Source: an uncultured Lachnospiraceae bacterium
GTDB lineage: Bacteria > Bacillota > Clostridia > Lachnospirales > Lachnospiraceae
Direction of reading: 5' to 3'
Assembly: GCA_944383545.1 (NCBI GenBank)
Contig: CALWPY010000013.1
Location: 1-60,655, forward strand
Length of the DNA stretch: 60,655 nt
Shown piece by piece: positions 35,101 through 43,379 of this stretch (its first letter is position 1; every line of letters starts with the position of its first letter). The position numbers were made by a program, and so were the translations under genes. The notes beneath the pieces were generated by a model that made no database searches, was not told where the DNA came from, and saw only the letters and a program-made list of their open reading frames with translations.

Positions 35101-37062
35101 ATGTTAGTAAAGATAACCTCAGCATACGGAAGTGCAGAGGAGAGAAGCTACGACGTTTCAGGAAGACTCATAAGAAAGACGGAAAGCCTTTACGGAGAGA
35201 TTATCAGCAGTTATAATTATACCTATGACGAGTGGGGAAACATAACAAAGATAGAGCATGAGGAAAAAGGAGGAGAAAAACAGGAATATAACTTAGGAAG
35301 TTCTTCAACACAGACAGCCGAGTCATCAGAACAGGAAGACAATTCATCAGAAACAAAAATCACCACCTGCGAAATGACCTATGATGCCGCAAACAGAATG
35401 ATAACCTACAACGGAGAAGAGGTAATCTATGACGCGGACGGAAACATGACATACGGACCCGTTGACGGAGAGATGACGGAGCTTTCATATGACAGCAGGA
35501 ACAGACTTGTACAGGCAGGAGACATAAGCTATACATATGACTGCGAAAACATCCGTATATCAAAGGAAACACCTTATTACAGTGAGGAGTATGTAACCGA
35601 CACCGTATATACAATGTCAAGAGTGCTGATTGCGGAAAGGACATATAAGACAGAGGAAGGTGAAGAAACACAACTTAATACAGAAGATGAAAGAACTGTA
35701 CAGGGCAGTACAGAGACAACCAGATACTACTACGGAGACGGACTGCTCTATGAAAAGGGAAGGGACGGACTTCTGGTATACCACTATGACCATCTGGGAA
35801 GCACAAAATATCTCACTGATAAGGACGGAAACGTAGTATACAGCTTCACCTACGGAACATACGGAGAGCTTACGGGAGAATATGTTTCAGAAGAGTATGC
35901 CGAAAAGGTAACATATAATGCTTACGAAACCTCGGGCGATACAATGCATGAGCATGCCGTACGCTTCATGTATAACGGAAGATTCGGAGTAATGACCGAC
36001 GAAAACGGACTGTATTACATGAGGGCACGTTATTATAATCCTGACATAAAGAGATTTATAAATCAGGATATACTCACGGGAAGCATAGGAGAAAGCCCGA
36101 GTCTTAACAGATACAGCTATGTGCAGGGAAATCCTGTAAGCTACCTTGACCCGTTTGGATTATCAATCTTTGACTTTGACCTTAAGAGAGCCGCGCATGC
36201 GGTACTTGACATAATAGGATGCGTACCCGGCGGAATAGGAATGGGAGCGGACCTGTTAAACTCACTCTTATATCTTGCAGAAGGAGAAACAGGAGAAGCA
36301 TTAAAGAGTCTGGTATTTGCCTTTGTGCCGGGAGGCGTAGGAGCTCTGGCAAACTACGGAGTTAAGGCAGGAAAATTAAGTGAGAAGGTATTAACGGCAC
36401 TTAACTATGTCCAGGCGTCAATGAATACGGCGGGAACTATAATAGGTGCAGATGCCACGGGAAATGCGATAGCCTACATGATAGACAAGTACCTTGTGCA
36501 GGGTGAAGAAGTCACATGGGACACACTTATTGAGTGTATGGAGATAGCGGCAGGCGGACTGCAGACAGCAACGAGTGCAAAGGGACTGTCGGACTCATTA
36601 CCAAAGGCAGAGATTGATAAGAAATTAAAAGATACGTTTGTGTATATAATGACTGATAACAGTGGCAAGATAAGCTTTGGGAATGGGAGTGGCAGTAAGG
36701 CTGACTTAGGAAGTAAATTAGACTATCAATTTGGAAAAGCAGGAGGAAACAAGCACAATATTGATAGAACTAATGGTCTAAAAGCAGAAATGGATAAATT
36801 AGGTTTTGATGATACAGCAGAAAATCGTGCCTATTTTGAACAATATTACAATGATGTTTTAAATGATTCAAGTAATATAGTGGGAGGTCCGGAAACAGCA
36901 TCATATGTGGAAAATGGATTAACATATTACTATACCGTGACAACTAGAGAAAGTTTTTTGATGGGTAAGTATGGTGGAGCAAAGATAGCTACATATTGGG
37001 ATGGCAATAGGCTATTAACAATCAAAATAGGCTCTGGAAAGCAAACAAGATATAATCATTAA
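35101..37062 (+). CDS. Displaced Rhs cassette 4: Rhs core copy with a different toxin tip
   Basis: A 653-residue open frame. Residues 1 to about 530 repeat the end of the giant protein (last YD repeats, Rhs core with PVSYLDPFGL, pre-toxin segment) at near DNA identity. The last ~125 residues are a new tip from SGSKADLGSKLDYQFG to the C-terminus with NKHNIDR, NDVLNDSSNIV, TRESFLMG and WDGNRL. There is no signal peptide, the ATG lacks a clear ribosome binding site, and a terminator lies upstream, so it is probably a silent or poorly expressed donor. Recombination in the shared 1.6 kb would place this tip on the giant protein. Confidence 0.88.
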   Translation: MLVKITSAYGSAEERSYDVSGRLIRKTESLYGEIISSYNYTYDEWGNITKIEHEEKGGEKQEYNLGSSSTQTAESSEQEDNSSETKITTCEMTYDAANRMITYNGEEVIYDADGNMTYGPVDGEMTELSYDSRNRLVQAGDISYTYDCENIRISKETPYYSEEYVTDTVYTMSRVLIAERTYKTEEGEETQLNTEDERTVQGSTETTRYYYGDGLLYEKGRDGLLVYHYDHLGSTKYLTDKDGNVVYSFTYGTYGELTGEYVSEEYAEKVTYNAYETSGDTMHEHAVRFMYNGRFGVMTDENGLYYMRARYYNPDIKRFINQDILTGSIGESPSLNRYSYVQGNPVSYLDPFGLSIFDFDLKRAAHAVLDIIGCVPGGIGMGADLLNSLLYLAEGETGEALKSLVFAFVPGGVGALANYGVKAGKLSEKVLTALNYVQASMNTAGTIIGADATGNAIAYMIDKYLVQGEEVTWDTLIECMEIAAGGLQTATSAKGLSDSLPKAEIDKKLKDTFVYIMTDNSGKISFGNGSGSKADLGSKLDYQFGKAGGNKHNIDRTNGLKAEMDKLGFDDTAENRAYFEQYYNDVLNDSSNIVGGPETASYVENGLTYYYTVTTRESFLMGKYGGAKIATYWDGNRLLTIKIGSGKQTRYNH

Positions 37063-37084
37063 ATTTGAAAAGTAGGTTATTGAT

Positions 37085-37576
37085 ATGAATAAGATTATTA
37101 TTTTGGAACAAGTGACAGATTATGATGTGTATAATCCCATATTGACATTAAGTGAAGATTTGGATTATGATAATCGATTTTGCGTAATATGTACAAATGT
37201 TGGTAATATTGCATTTTCATATTATGATTTGGGAATTGCTCCTGATTATATGCTACAAGGTACAATATTGTTTTTAAGTTTTGGACAAGGTTATTATATT
37301 CTGGATTTAAAAGAAAAATGTATATTATGTAAATCTGATGATTCATTATCTGTTATCTTTGAAATTATAAAATTTGATATACAATCTTGTATTATATTTG
37401 TAGGGGAACTATCTCTAATATGTTTTAGCTTAGAAGGAAAATTGAAATGGAAAAATAATTATAGGAATACAATTTTTGATTGGTCTGTTACAGATAAAGG
37501 ACTTTCTATAGTTTTTGAAAATAATGATAAGTGGCTAATTTCATTAAAAGATGGAAACGGTATCCGTATAGAGTAA
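37085..37576 (+). CDS. Predicted immunity protein 4 (paralogue of immunity 2)
   Basis: A 163-residue soluble protein, 22 bp after the cassette 4 toxin. It is related to the protein at 33234-33737 (FSYYDLGIAPD, FLSFGQGYYILDL, GKLKWKNNYRNTIFDW). The matching pairs of toxin and neighbour are strong evidence for an immunity role. AGG is the only Shine-Dalgarno-like element before the ATG. Strongly AT-rich compared with the Rhs core before it. Confidence 0.72.
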   Translation: MNKIIILEQVTDYDVYNPILTLSEDLDYDNRFCVICTNVGNIAFSYYDLGIAPDYMLQGTILFLSFGQGYYILDLKEKCILCKSDDSLSVIFEIIKFDIQSCIIFVGELSLICFSLEGKLKWKNNYRNTIFDWSVTDKGLSIVFENNDKWLISLKDGNGIRIE

Positions 37577-37661
37577 TATTTATTATTTTTATAATTTAGG
37601 ACTCACAACTCTCTAAGTGAAGTATGCCAAAAAGGCTGAAAAAAACTAAGACCATGAGCAT

Positions 37662-38807
37662 GTGGTACGCCTCATGTATAACGGAAGATTCGGAGTAATG
37701 ACCGACGAAAACGGACTGTACTACATGAGGGCACGTTACTATAACCCTGACATAAAAAGATTTATAAATCAGGATATACTCACGGGAAGCATAGGAGAAA
37801 GCCCGAGTTTTAACAGATACAGCTATGTTCAGGGAAATCCGGTAAGCTACCTTGACCCGTTTGGATTATCAATCTTTGACTTTGACCTTAAGAGAGCCGC
37901 CCATGCGGTACTTGACATAATAGGATGCGTACCCGGCGGAATAGGAATGGGAGCAGACCTGTTAAACTCACTCTTATATCTTGCAGAAGGAGAGACAGGA
38001 GAAGCGTTAAAGAGTCTGGTATTTGCCTTTGTACCGGGAGGCGTAGGAGCTCTGGCAAACTACGGAGTTAAGGCAGGAAAATTAAGTGAGAAGGTATTAA
38101 CGGCACTTAACTATGTCCAGGCGTCAATGAATACTGCAGGAACGATAATAGGTGCAGATGCCACGGGAAATGCGATAGCCTACATGATAGATAAGTACCT
38201 TGTGCAGGGTGCGGAAGTCACAAGCGATACACTCATTGAGTGTATGGAGATAGCGGCAGGAGGACTTCAGACATCTACGAGTGCAAAAGGACTGTCGGAC
38301 TCATTACCAAAGGCAGAGATTGATAAGAGATTAAAAGATACGTTTGTGTATATAATGACTGATAACAGTGGTAAGATAAGCTTTGGGAATGATAGTGGCA
38401 GAAACACAGCAACAACAATAGATTATTCTAATAAATTTGATAGGGAATTAGCCAATTTTAATGATGGCTATGAAATAAGAACAACTGTAGATAAAGATTT
38501 AATATTAGTGCAGTATAGTTCTGACGCACCAGATGCATCCTTATGTTATTGGACAACGGTTGATGAAGCAAATGGAATTACAACATTGAATGATTATATG
38601 GATAAGTTGGCTTTATCAAAAGATTGGGGAAACAGAAATACTGTAAAAGTTGCGAGAATTCCTGCAGGAACGGAGGTTAAGTATGCTGTGGGAACTGCAA
38701 GAGAACAATTATTGATTGCAGACCCTAGACCAGGTGGTGGAGTTCAATATTTGTTTAATCAATTTGATACAGATTGGATAACAGAGATTAGAAGTTTTTC
38801 AAATTAA
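37662..38807 (+). CDS. Displaced Rhs cassette 5: partial Rhs core with a different toxin tip
   Basis: A 381-residue frame, GTG start uncertain. It begins in the Rhs core (RLMYNGRFGVMTDENG) and runs through PVSYLDPFGL and the pre-toxin segment; DNA just upstream (about 37618-37660) is a decayed version of the preceding Rhs codons. The ~140-residue tip follows ISFGND and ends with ARIPAGTEVKYAVGTAREQ and DPRPGGGVQYLF, a layout seen in several bacterial toxin and effector tips (pattern IPxGTxV...GxAxxQ...GGGxQ). I cannot assign an activity. There is no signal peptide and no strong ribosome binding site, so it is probably a donor cassette. Confidence 0.82.
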   Translation: MVRLMYNGRFGVMTDENGLYYMRARYYNPDIKRFINQDILTGSIGESPSFNRYSYVQGNPVSYLDPFGLSIFDFDLKRAAHAVLDIIGCVPGGIGMGADLLNSLLYLAEGETGEALKSLVFAFVPGGVGALANYGVKAGKLSEKVLTALNYVQASMNTAGTIIGADATGNAIAYMIDKYLVQGAEVTSDTLIECMEIAAGGLQTSTSAKGLSDSLPKAEIDKRLKDTFVYIMTDNSGKISFGNDSGRNTATTIDYSNKFDRELANFNDGYEIRTTVDKDLILVQYSSDAPDASLCYWTTVDEANGITTLNDYMDKLALSKDWGNRNTVKVARIPAGTEVKYAVGTAREQLLIADPRPGGGVQYLFNQFDTDWITEIRSFSN

Positions 38808-38821
38808 AGGAGATTGCTATT

Positions 38822-39124
38822 ATGGATAAAAGACAAGAATTATTGAAAAAATTGCACCTATTAGTACAGGAAATTGACAAAGCCAAGGAAATAGTAGACG
38901 ACGAAAAAAATCAATACTTAAATAATTATGAAAATAGAATTGACGTCGTGATAAAAAAATTACAGGATGGCACATTGCCTGCATCTAAAGGAGGACTTAT
39001 TGGTACAATGAGAGGAATTTCAGAATATGACAGTTTGGCTTCTATAAAAGAGTTATACGATGCAGCATCTGATGTGGATTTGTTTTATAGCAAGGAATGT
39101 CAAGAGTGGTATAAAGACTGTTAA
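38822..39124 (+). CDS. Predicted immunity protein 5
   Basis: A 100-residue, largely helical charged protein, 14 bp after the cassette 5 tip, with AAAGGAG before the ATG. The central LPASKGGLIGTMRGISEYD resembles a motif I associate with small proteins beside contact-dependent and Rhs toxins, but I cannot name the family with certainty. Function is inferred mainly from position. Confidence 0.6.
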   Translation: MDKRQELLKKLHLLVQEIDKAKEIVDDEKNQYLNNYENRIDVVIKKLQDGTLPASKGGLIGTMRGISEYDSLASIKELYDAASDVDLFYSKECQEWYKDC

Positions 39125-39205
39125 TGGATATGATGCTAAAGTTAATATAGGTCAGCAGAATAAGCATATTCCAGAACTAATGAATATAAAAACTCATTAA
39201 ATATG

Positions 39206-40016
39206 GGAGCAGACCTATTAAACTCATTCTTATATCTTGCAGAAGGAGAGACATCAGAAGCGTTAAAGAGTCTGGTATGAGGCGTAGGTGCCTCTAGCAA
39301 ACTACGGAGTTAAGGTAGGAAAATTAAGTGAGAAGGCATTAACGGAACTTAACTATGTCCAGGCGTCAATGAATACAGCGGGAACGATAATAGGTGCAGA
39401 TGCCACGGGAAATGCGATAGCCTACATGATAGACAAGTATCTTGTACAGGGTGAAGAAGTCACGAGTGATACACTTATTGAGTGTATGGAGATAGCGGCA
39501 GGCGGACTGCAGACATCTACGAGTGCAAAGGGACTGTCGGACTCATTACCAAAGGCAGAGATTGATAAGAGATTAAAAGATACGTTTGTGTATTTCATGG
39601 CTGATAACAGTGGCAAGGTGGATTTGGGTTATTATATAAAAGGTATTAAAACAAGTAATACTTCAAATAGTGATTCGGGAAATGTTTATTATCACGTTAC
39701 AACTCAAGAAAATGCTCAAAAGATTATAGCTTCTGGAGAATTAGGTAAACGAGGCAACCAATGGGAAGCTAGAATATTTGCATGGACTCAACAACCTACG
39801 AAGAAGCAGGCGAGTATTGCTGGAATAGGTAATAATGCACAAACAGTTATCAAATTTAATACAAATGCTTCATTTGAGCCTGATATAGGAAATAAATCAA
39901 AATCAATATCAGATATTGTTGTACAATCTGTAGATGGACAAAGAATCCCTATTTCAGTGACGAATGTTGAAATCGTAGGATTTAAGAAGGGATGGTGGGA
40001 ATTTTGGAAAAATTAA
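39206..40016 (+). pseudogene. Displaced Rhs cassette 6: broken pre-toxin segment with ART-like tip
   Basis: Rhs similarity begins at ATGGGAGCAGACCTATTAAA. A deletion of about 18 bp after LKSLV creates a TGA at about 39280. The frame is open again from 39288 to 40016. The tip (after the pre-toxin segment, from about 39620) reads VYYHVTTQENAQKIIASGEL...NQWEARIFAWTQQPTKKQA, then VIKFNTNASFEPD. This resembles the YHxT...IxxxG pattern of ADP-ribosyltransferase-like toxin tips, an assignment made by eye. The tip itself is intact and could be restored by recombination. Its 3' end overlaps the next gene. Confidence 0.72.
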
Positions 40017-40711
40017 AATTAGTTATTTATGAGGACAGAATTATAAATACAGATAATCCATTTGGTGAAAAAGGAAGAGATTATATATGTAAAAACAATT
40101 TTGTTTTTGAAAAGGGGAAAATATATGGAATTGTTTGTGAATATGGAGGAGGTGGAGAGGCTGTTTCTCTCCTCCTCACTAATGAAATTCCATTGAAACA
40201 GGAAAAGATATTTATAGATGATTCTGAAGCAAATCCTGAAGATATTGAAATGCTAGGCTGGTATGTTGGGAAAAAAATATGCAGAAATTTTATAATAAAG
40301 AAGGAGATGAGTGTAAGGCAATTATTAGAAAATGCTATAAAAAAATATAATCGTTATGAAAAAATGGAAGATATTATTGAAGAATTCCATTTATCTCCAG
40401 ACAAATTGCACTACGGATTATCACGTAATTGTGAGTGGCAAATGTGGAGAGCTTCATTAGCTGTTGGATATGCAAGCAATAAGAAGATTTTTTGCTTTCC
40501 GTGGATGAATACATTATGTTTTTATGACTGTATGTACAATTCATCGGTTTATCGTTTTTTTAAGAAATTGAAAAACGAAGGCTCAATTATTATTTTACCG
40601 ACATCTCGTGAGAAAAATGTACAAGGTTTTGTTGATGAAGTTATTAGAATTAACAATCCTAGGTTTGAACATATAATTTCAGAAAATTCATACTTTAAAG
40701 AATTTTTTTAG
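39992..40711 (+). CDS. Degenerate ABC-ATPase-like protein, predicted immunity protein 6
   Basis: A 239-residue protein overlapping the cassette 6 tip by 25 bp; a TTG at 40004 is a possible alternative start. It follows the ABC-ATPase plan without catalytic residues: IYGIVCEYGGGGEAVSLLL stands where Walker A would be but lacks the Gly-Lys-Ser/Thr, and LSRNCEWQMWRASLAVGYA followed by KKIFCFPWMN occupies the places of the signature and Walker B motifs. No permease partner is present. Overlap with the ART-like toxin suggests that it is the antidote, perhaps as a dead ABC fold that binds the toxin. A remnant transporter ATPase is the alternative. Confidence 0.6.
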   Translation: MVGILEKLKLVIYEDRIINTDNPFGEKGRDYICKNNFVFEKGKIYGIVCEYGGGGEAVSLLLTNEIPLKQEKIFIDDSEANPEDIEMLGWYVGKKICRNFIIKKEMSVRQLLENAIKKYNRYEKMEDIIEEFHLSPDKLHYGLSRNCEWQMWRASLAVGYASNKKIFCFPWMNTLCFYDCMYNSSVYRFFKKLKNEGSIIILPTSREKNVQGFVDEVIRINNPRFEHIISENSYFKEFF

Positions 40712-41102
40712 GGACGATATAAATCTTATGGAAAAAGGCAAATTAACCATATGCGTTAATGTATTTAAAAAGAGTAATAAATATTATGAAGATGCACTTG
40801 ATTGGACGAAAGAATATTTAAGAAAGCGGGAATTTAATTATGGTTGATTTAAAAAATATTAACAATAATATTATTTCTAAAAGATGGGAAGAAAGGTATG
40901 CAAAATTATCTAAAGAGGTAAAAGAGTGCTATTTATAAAAATTGTGGGGTTGTTTCTTTTTTTGTAAATATCAAATTAGTATTGTTAAAAATAAAAATGC
41001 AAGAAAATTTTCTTTGGATTTAGATAATAAGACGACAATTAAAGATATTTAATGGATGTTAGTTGTAAGTAAGTGTATTGATTGCGCAAAGGAGAAATAA
41101 TT
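40712..41102 (+). other. Gene-poor end of the cassette array with two tiny open frames
   Basis: 391 bp of AT-rich DNA. Two overlapping short frames lie in it: 40728-40847 (39 codons, MEKGKLTICVNVFKK...) and 40840-40938 (32 codons, MVDLKNINNN...), which overlap by 8 bp. Neither has a convincing ribosome binding site. They look like fragments of decayed small genes, perhaps immunity remnants. No Rhs similarity is visible in this stretch. Confidence 0.35.
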
Positions 41103-41294
41103 ATGTATTTACCTACTGAAAATGAAAGAAAGGTATGCACTAAAATTGTTAAAGATATTTTGAGTATTGATGATGGTTATCAGTGTGAAAAATACGTTGA
41201 TAAGATTTTTGGCATAGCTTATTCAATTGGAGCAGATTACGGAGAAAAAACTCTTATAACTATTGCGAAAAATTACCTGAAGGAGCTTTTGTGA
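41103..41294 (+). CDS. Small hypothetical protein, possibly orphan immunity
   Basis: A 63-residue protein starting MYLPTENERKVC. The ATG at 41103 is chosen because AAAGGAG (41088-41094) is well spaced from it; an in-frame extension upstream has no site. Charged and probably helical; no signal peptide and no family recognised. It lies at the right end of the Rhs cassette array, just before a YD-repeat relic, so an orphan immunity gene is a reasonable guess. Confidence 0.45.
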   Translation: MYLPTENERKVCTKIVKDILSIDDGYQCEKYVDKIFGIAYSIGADYGEKTLITIAKNYLKELL

Positions 41295-41340
41295 CTTTAA
41301 TTAATGGAAATCAAATAGAAATAAAAGTATTTGATGAAGA

Positions 41341-41391
41341 AAAAAACAAATGCAAAAGGACAGAAAACCACCTATACCTACGACACGAAAG
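41341..41391 (+). repeat. Out-of-frame Rhs YD-repeat relic at the right edge of the island
   Basis: About 50 bp match 28802-28851 of the giant Rhs gene with only a few differences (shared core ACAGAAAACCACCTATACCT). It is not read in the YD frame here and ends abruptly before the methyltransferase. This marks how far Rhs DNA once reached, or where a recombination joint lies. Confidence 0.8.
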
Positions 41392-41413
41392 CATAGAGGA
41401 GAAAAAGCACAAT

Positions 41414-42205
41414 ATGGATATTTCAGATAAAAGAATTGATGACGGAAAAGCTTTTGATTGGGGTAAAACCTCGGAAGAATATGCAAAATACCGGGATATT
41501 TATCCCGAAATTTTTTATAGAAAGATAGTTGAGCGGGGGTTGTGTGTCAAAGGGCAAAAAGTTCTTGATTTGGGAACGGGCACGGGCGTTATTCCCCGAA
41601 ATATGTATCGTTATGGTGCGAGTTGGATAGGGACGGATATTTCGATGGAACAAATTGCACAAGCTAAAAAGTTGGCTGAGGCAAATTGTATGGACATTGA
41701 CTTTCGGGCAGTAGCTACAGAAAATATAGATTTTCAAAAGGGGTCTTTTGATGTGATAACAGCCTGCCAATGCTTTTGGTATTTTGACCATGATAAAGTC
41801 ATGCCTTTGCTTTCTGAACTATTGAAAAATGACGGTAAACTTTTGATATTATATATGGCATGGCTTCCGTTTGAAGATGAAATTGCCGGAGCAAGCGAAG
41901 AAATTGTGCTGAAGTACAGTCCAAAATGGTCAGGTGCAGGCGAAACACGCAAACCTGTTTGGATACCGGGAATTGCATATCGCTATTTTGAATTAGAGGA
42001 ACATGAAGAATATGATGTGAGGATACCATTCACAAGGGAAAGCTGGCATGGAAGAATGAAGGCTTGTCGAGGTGTTGGGGCTTCCTTATCTGATGATGAA
42101 CTGGCATGCTGGGAAAAGGAGCATTTACAAATGCTTGAGAAAAAAGCACCGGAAAAATTTGAAATTCTGCACTATGCAGCATTGGCCGTATTAAGTAAAA
42201 AGTGA
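41414..42205 (+). CDS. Class I SAM-dependent methyltransferase
   Basis: A 263-residue cytoplasmic protein. Motif I VLDLGTGTGVIPRNM and the following GTDIS acidic loop bind SAM; DVITACQCFWYFDHDK is the post-motif II region of the Methyltransf_11/25 group. The true start is probably MDISDKR at 41414, preceded by AGAGGAG at a rather long distance, because the in-frame upstream part back to 41291 is made of relic Rhs DNA. Substrate unknown; small-molecule methylation is likely for this group. The LUD-domain gene follows closely on the same strand. Confidence 0.85.
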   Translation: MDISDKRIDDGKAFDWGKTSEEYAKYRDIYPEIFYRKIVERGLCVKGQKVLDLGTGTGVIPRNMYRYGASWIGTDISMEQIAQAKKLAEANCMDIDFRAVATENIDFQKGSFDVITACQCFWYFDHDKVMPLLSELLKNDGKLLILYMAWLPFEDEIAGASEEIVLKYSPKWSGAGETRKPVWIPGIAYRYFELEEHEEYDVRIPFTRESWHGRMKACRGVGASLSDDELACWEKEHLQMLEKKAPEKFEILHYAALAVLSKK

Positions 42206-42230
42206 TGTTATTATGCAGTGTGAGGAAAAT

Positions 42231-42845
42231 ATGGAAAGAAAAGATTTTGATACACTAAAGAAAAACCTGATTTCATTAGGATATACGGTCCGTTGTTTTG
42301 AAACTTCTTCTGAGGCGGTCGGATATTTGGATTCTGAAATTGATAATCAGACTGTTGGATTTGGCGGCTCTATGACATTGGAAGAAATGGGACTTTATGA
42401 ACAGCTTAGTAAGCACAACAAAGTGTTTTGGCATCACAGATTACCAAAAGGAAAAACAAATAGTGAAATTCGCGCAGAAGCAAATGCGGCTGCGATTTAT
42501 ATTTCTTCAGTAAATGGAATTTCCGAAAATGGAGAAATTATAAATATAGATGGGAATTGCAATCGGGTTGCCTCAATATTTTATGGTCATAAGAAAGTAT
42601 ATCTGGTTATAGGTGAAAATAAAATCGAAAAAGATTATGATAGTGCGTTATATCGGGCAAGGAATGTAGCTGCACCTTTGAATGCAAAAAGATTAGGAGC
42701 TAAAACACCATGTGCAGAAAAGGCGGACCATTGCTATAATTGTAAAAGTCCGGAGAGAATATGCAGAGGGCTTTCGGTTTTATGGGGGAAACCCATGACA
42801 GGAGATTTTGAAGTTATTTTAATACATGAAAAATTGGGATTTTAG
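42231..42845 (+). CDS. LUD-domain (LutC/DUF162-like) protein
   Basis: A 204-residue protein with the LUD fold of lactate-utilisation subunit LutC: GFGGSMTLEEMGLYEQL, the His-rich loop WHHRLPKGK, then AIYISSVNGISENGEIINIDG and NRVASIFYGHKKVYLVIGENK. A C-terminal CYNCKSPERICRG contains Cys residues. The start at 42231 follows GAGGA; an in-frame ATG at 42213 has no site. Stand-alone LUD proteins are frequent in Clostridia; no lutA or lutB lies nearby, so the electron-transfer role of the complete complex cannot be inferred. Confidence 0.82.
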   Translation: MERKDFDTLKKNLISLGYTVRCFETSSEAVGYLDSEIDNQTVGFGGSMTLEEMGLYEQLSKHNKVFWHHRLPKGKTNSEIRAEANAAAIYISSVNGISENGEIINIDGNCNRVASIFYGHKKVYLVIGENKIEKDYDSALYRARNVAAPLNAKRLGAKTPCAEKADHCYNCKSPERICRGLSVLWGKPMTGDFEVILIHEKLGF

Positions 42846-42893
42846 TAATTGCTGATTTTGCATAAATATTTTTTGAATATACAGGAGGATAAA

Positions 42894-43265
42894 ATGAATT
42901 ACACACCATTTTTTAAAAGCATCATAGACCAGGACAGGAGCGCAGTGGTAATCTGCAACCTTGAGCATGAAATTATTTACATGAATCCTGCCGCCGTTAA
43001 GAACTACGAAAAATGGGGAGGAGAAAAACTGGTCGGGCAGAGCCTTTTAAATTGCCATAACGAAAACTCCGTAAAAAAGATAAAAGAAGTAATTAAATGG
43101 TTTGAAGAGTCCGAAGAAAACAACATCATTTATACCTTTTATAATAAGAAGCAGAATAAAGACGTATATATGGTAGCGTTAAGAGATGAAGAAAAATTAA
43201 TCGGTTATTATGAAAAGCATGAATATAGAAATCAGGAAACAATGAATATGTATGATTTTGCTTAG
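42894..43265 (+). CDS. PAS-domain protein
   Basis: A 123-residue cytoplasmic protein that is essentially one PAS domain: SAVVICNLEHEIIYMNPAA, GQSLLNCH and the closing strand DVYMVALRDEEKLIGYYE. There is no kinase, cyclase or DNA-binding output domain, so it senses a ligand or redox state for an unknown partner. The start at 42894 follows AGGAGG and fits the domain. It is the last plus-strand gene before the convergent tsaC. Confidence 0.82.
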   Translation: MNYTPFFKSIIDQDRSAVVICNLEHEIIYMNPAAVKNYEKWGGEKLVGQSLLNCHNENSVKKIKEVIKWFEESEENNIIYTFYNKKQNKDVYMVALRDEEKLIGYYEKHEYRNQETMNMYDFA

Positions 43266-43306
43266 AAACTTACATAAATATGCATACTAAAAAGCATAAC
43301 CTTTTG

Positions 43307-43345
43307 TACATGCGGATATAATCTGTGTGCATATATCCGCATGTA
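43307..43345. terminator. Hairpin between convergent genes, possible terminator
   Basis: A perfect 14-bp stem (43307-43320 with 43332-43345, 11-nt loop) sits between the PAS gene and tsaC. No T-run follows directly on either strand, so termination may be weak. Confidence 0.5.
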
Positions 43346-43379
43346 TATAGTATATATAAAAAAACACGAAAATAAGTAA

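Noticed and set aside
29423-35836. Identical minus-strand and +1 open frames in the parental and cassette-4 Rhs tracts
   Set aside because: They lie wholly inside Rhs coding sequence and are duplicated only because that DNA is repeated; useful as proof of identity, not as genes.
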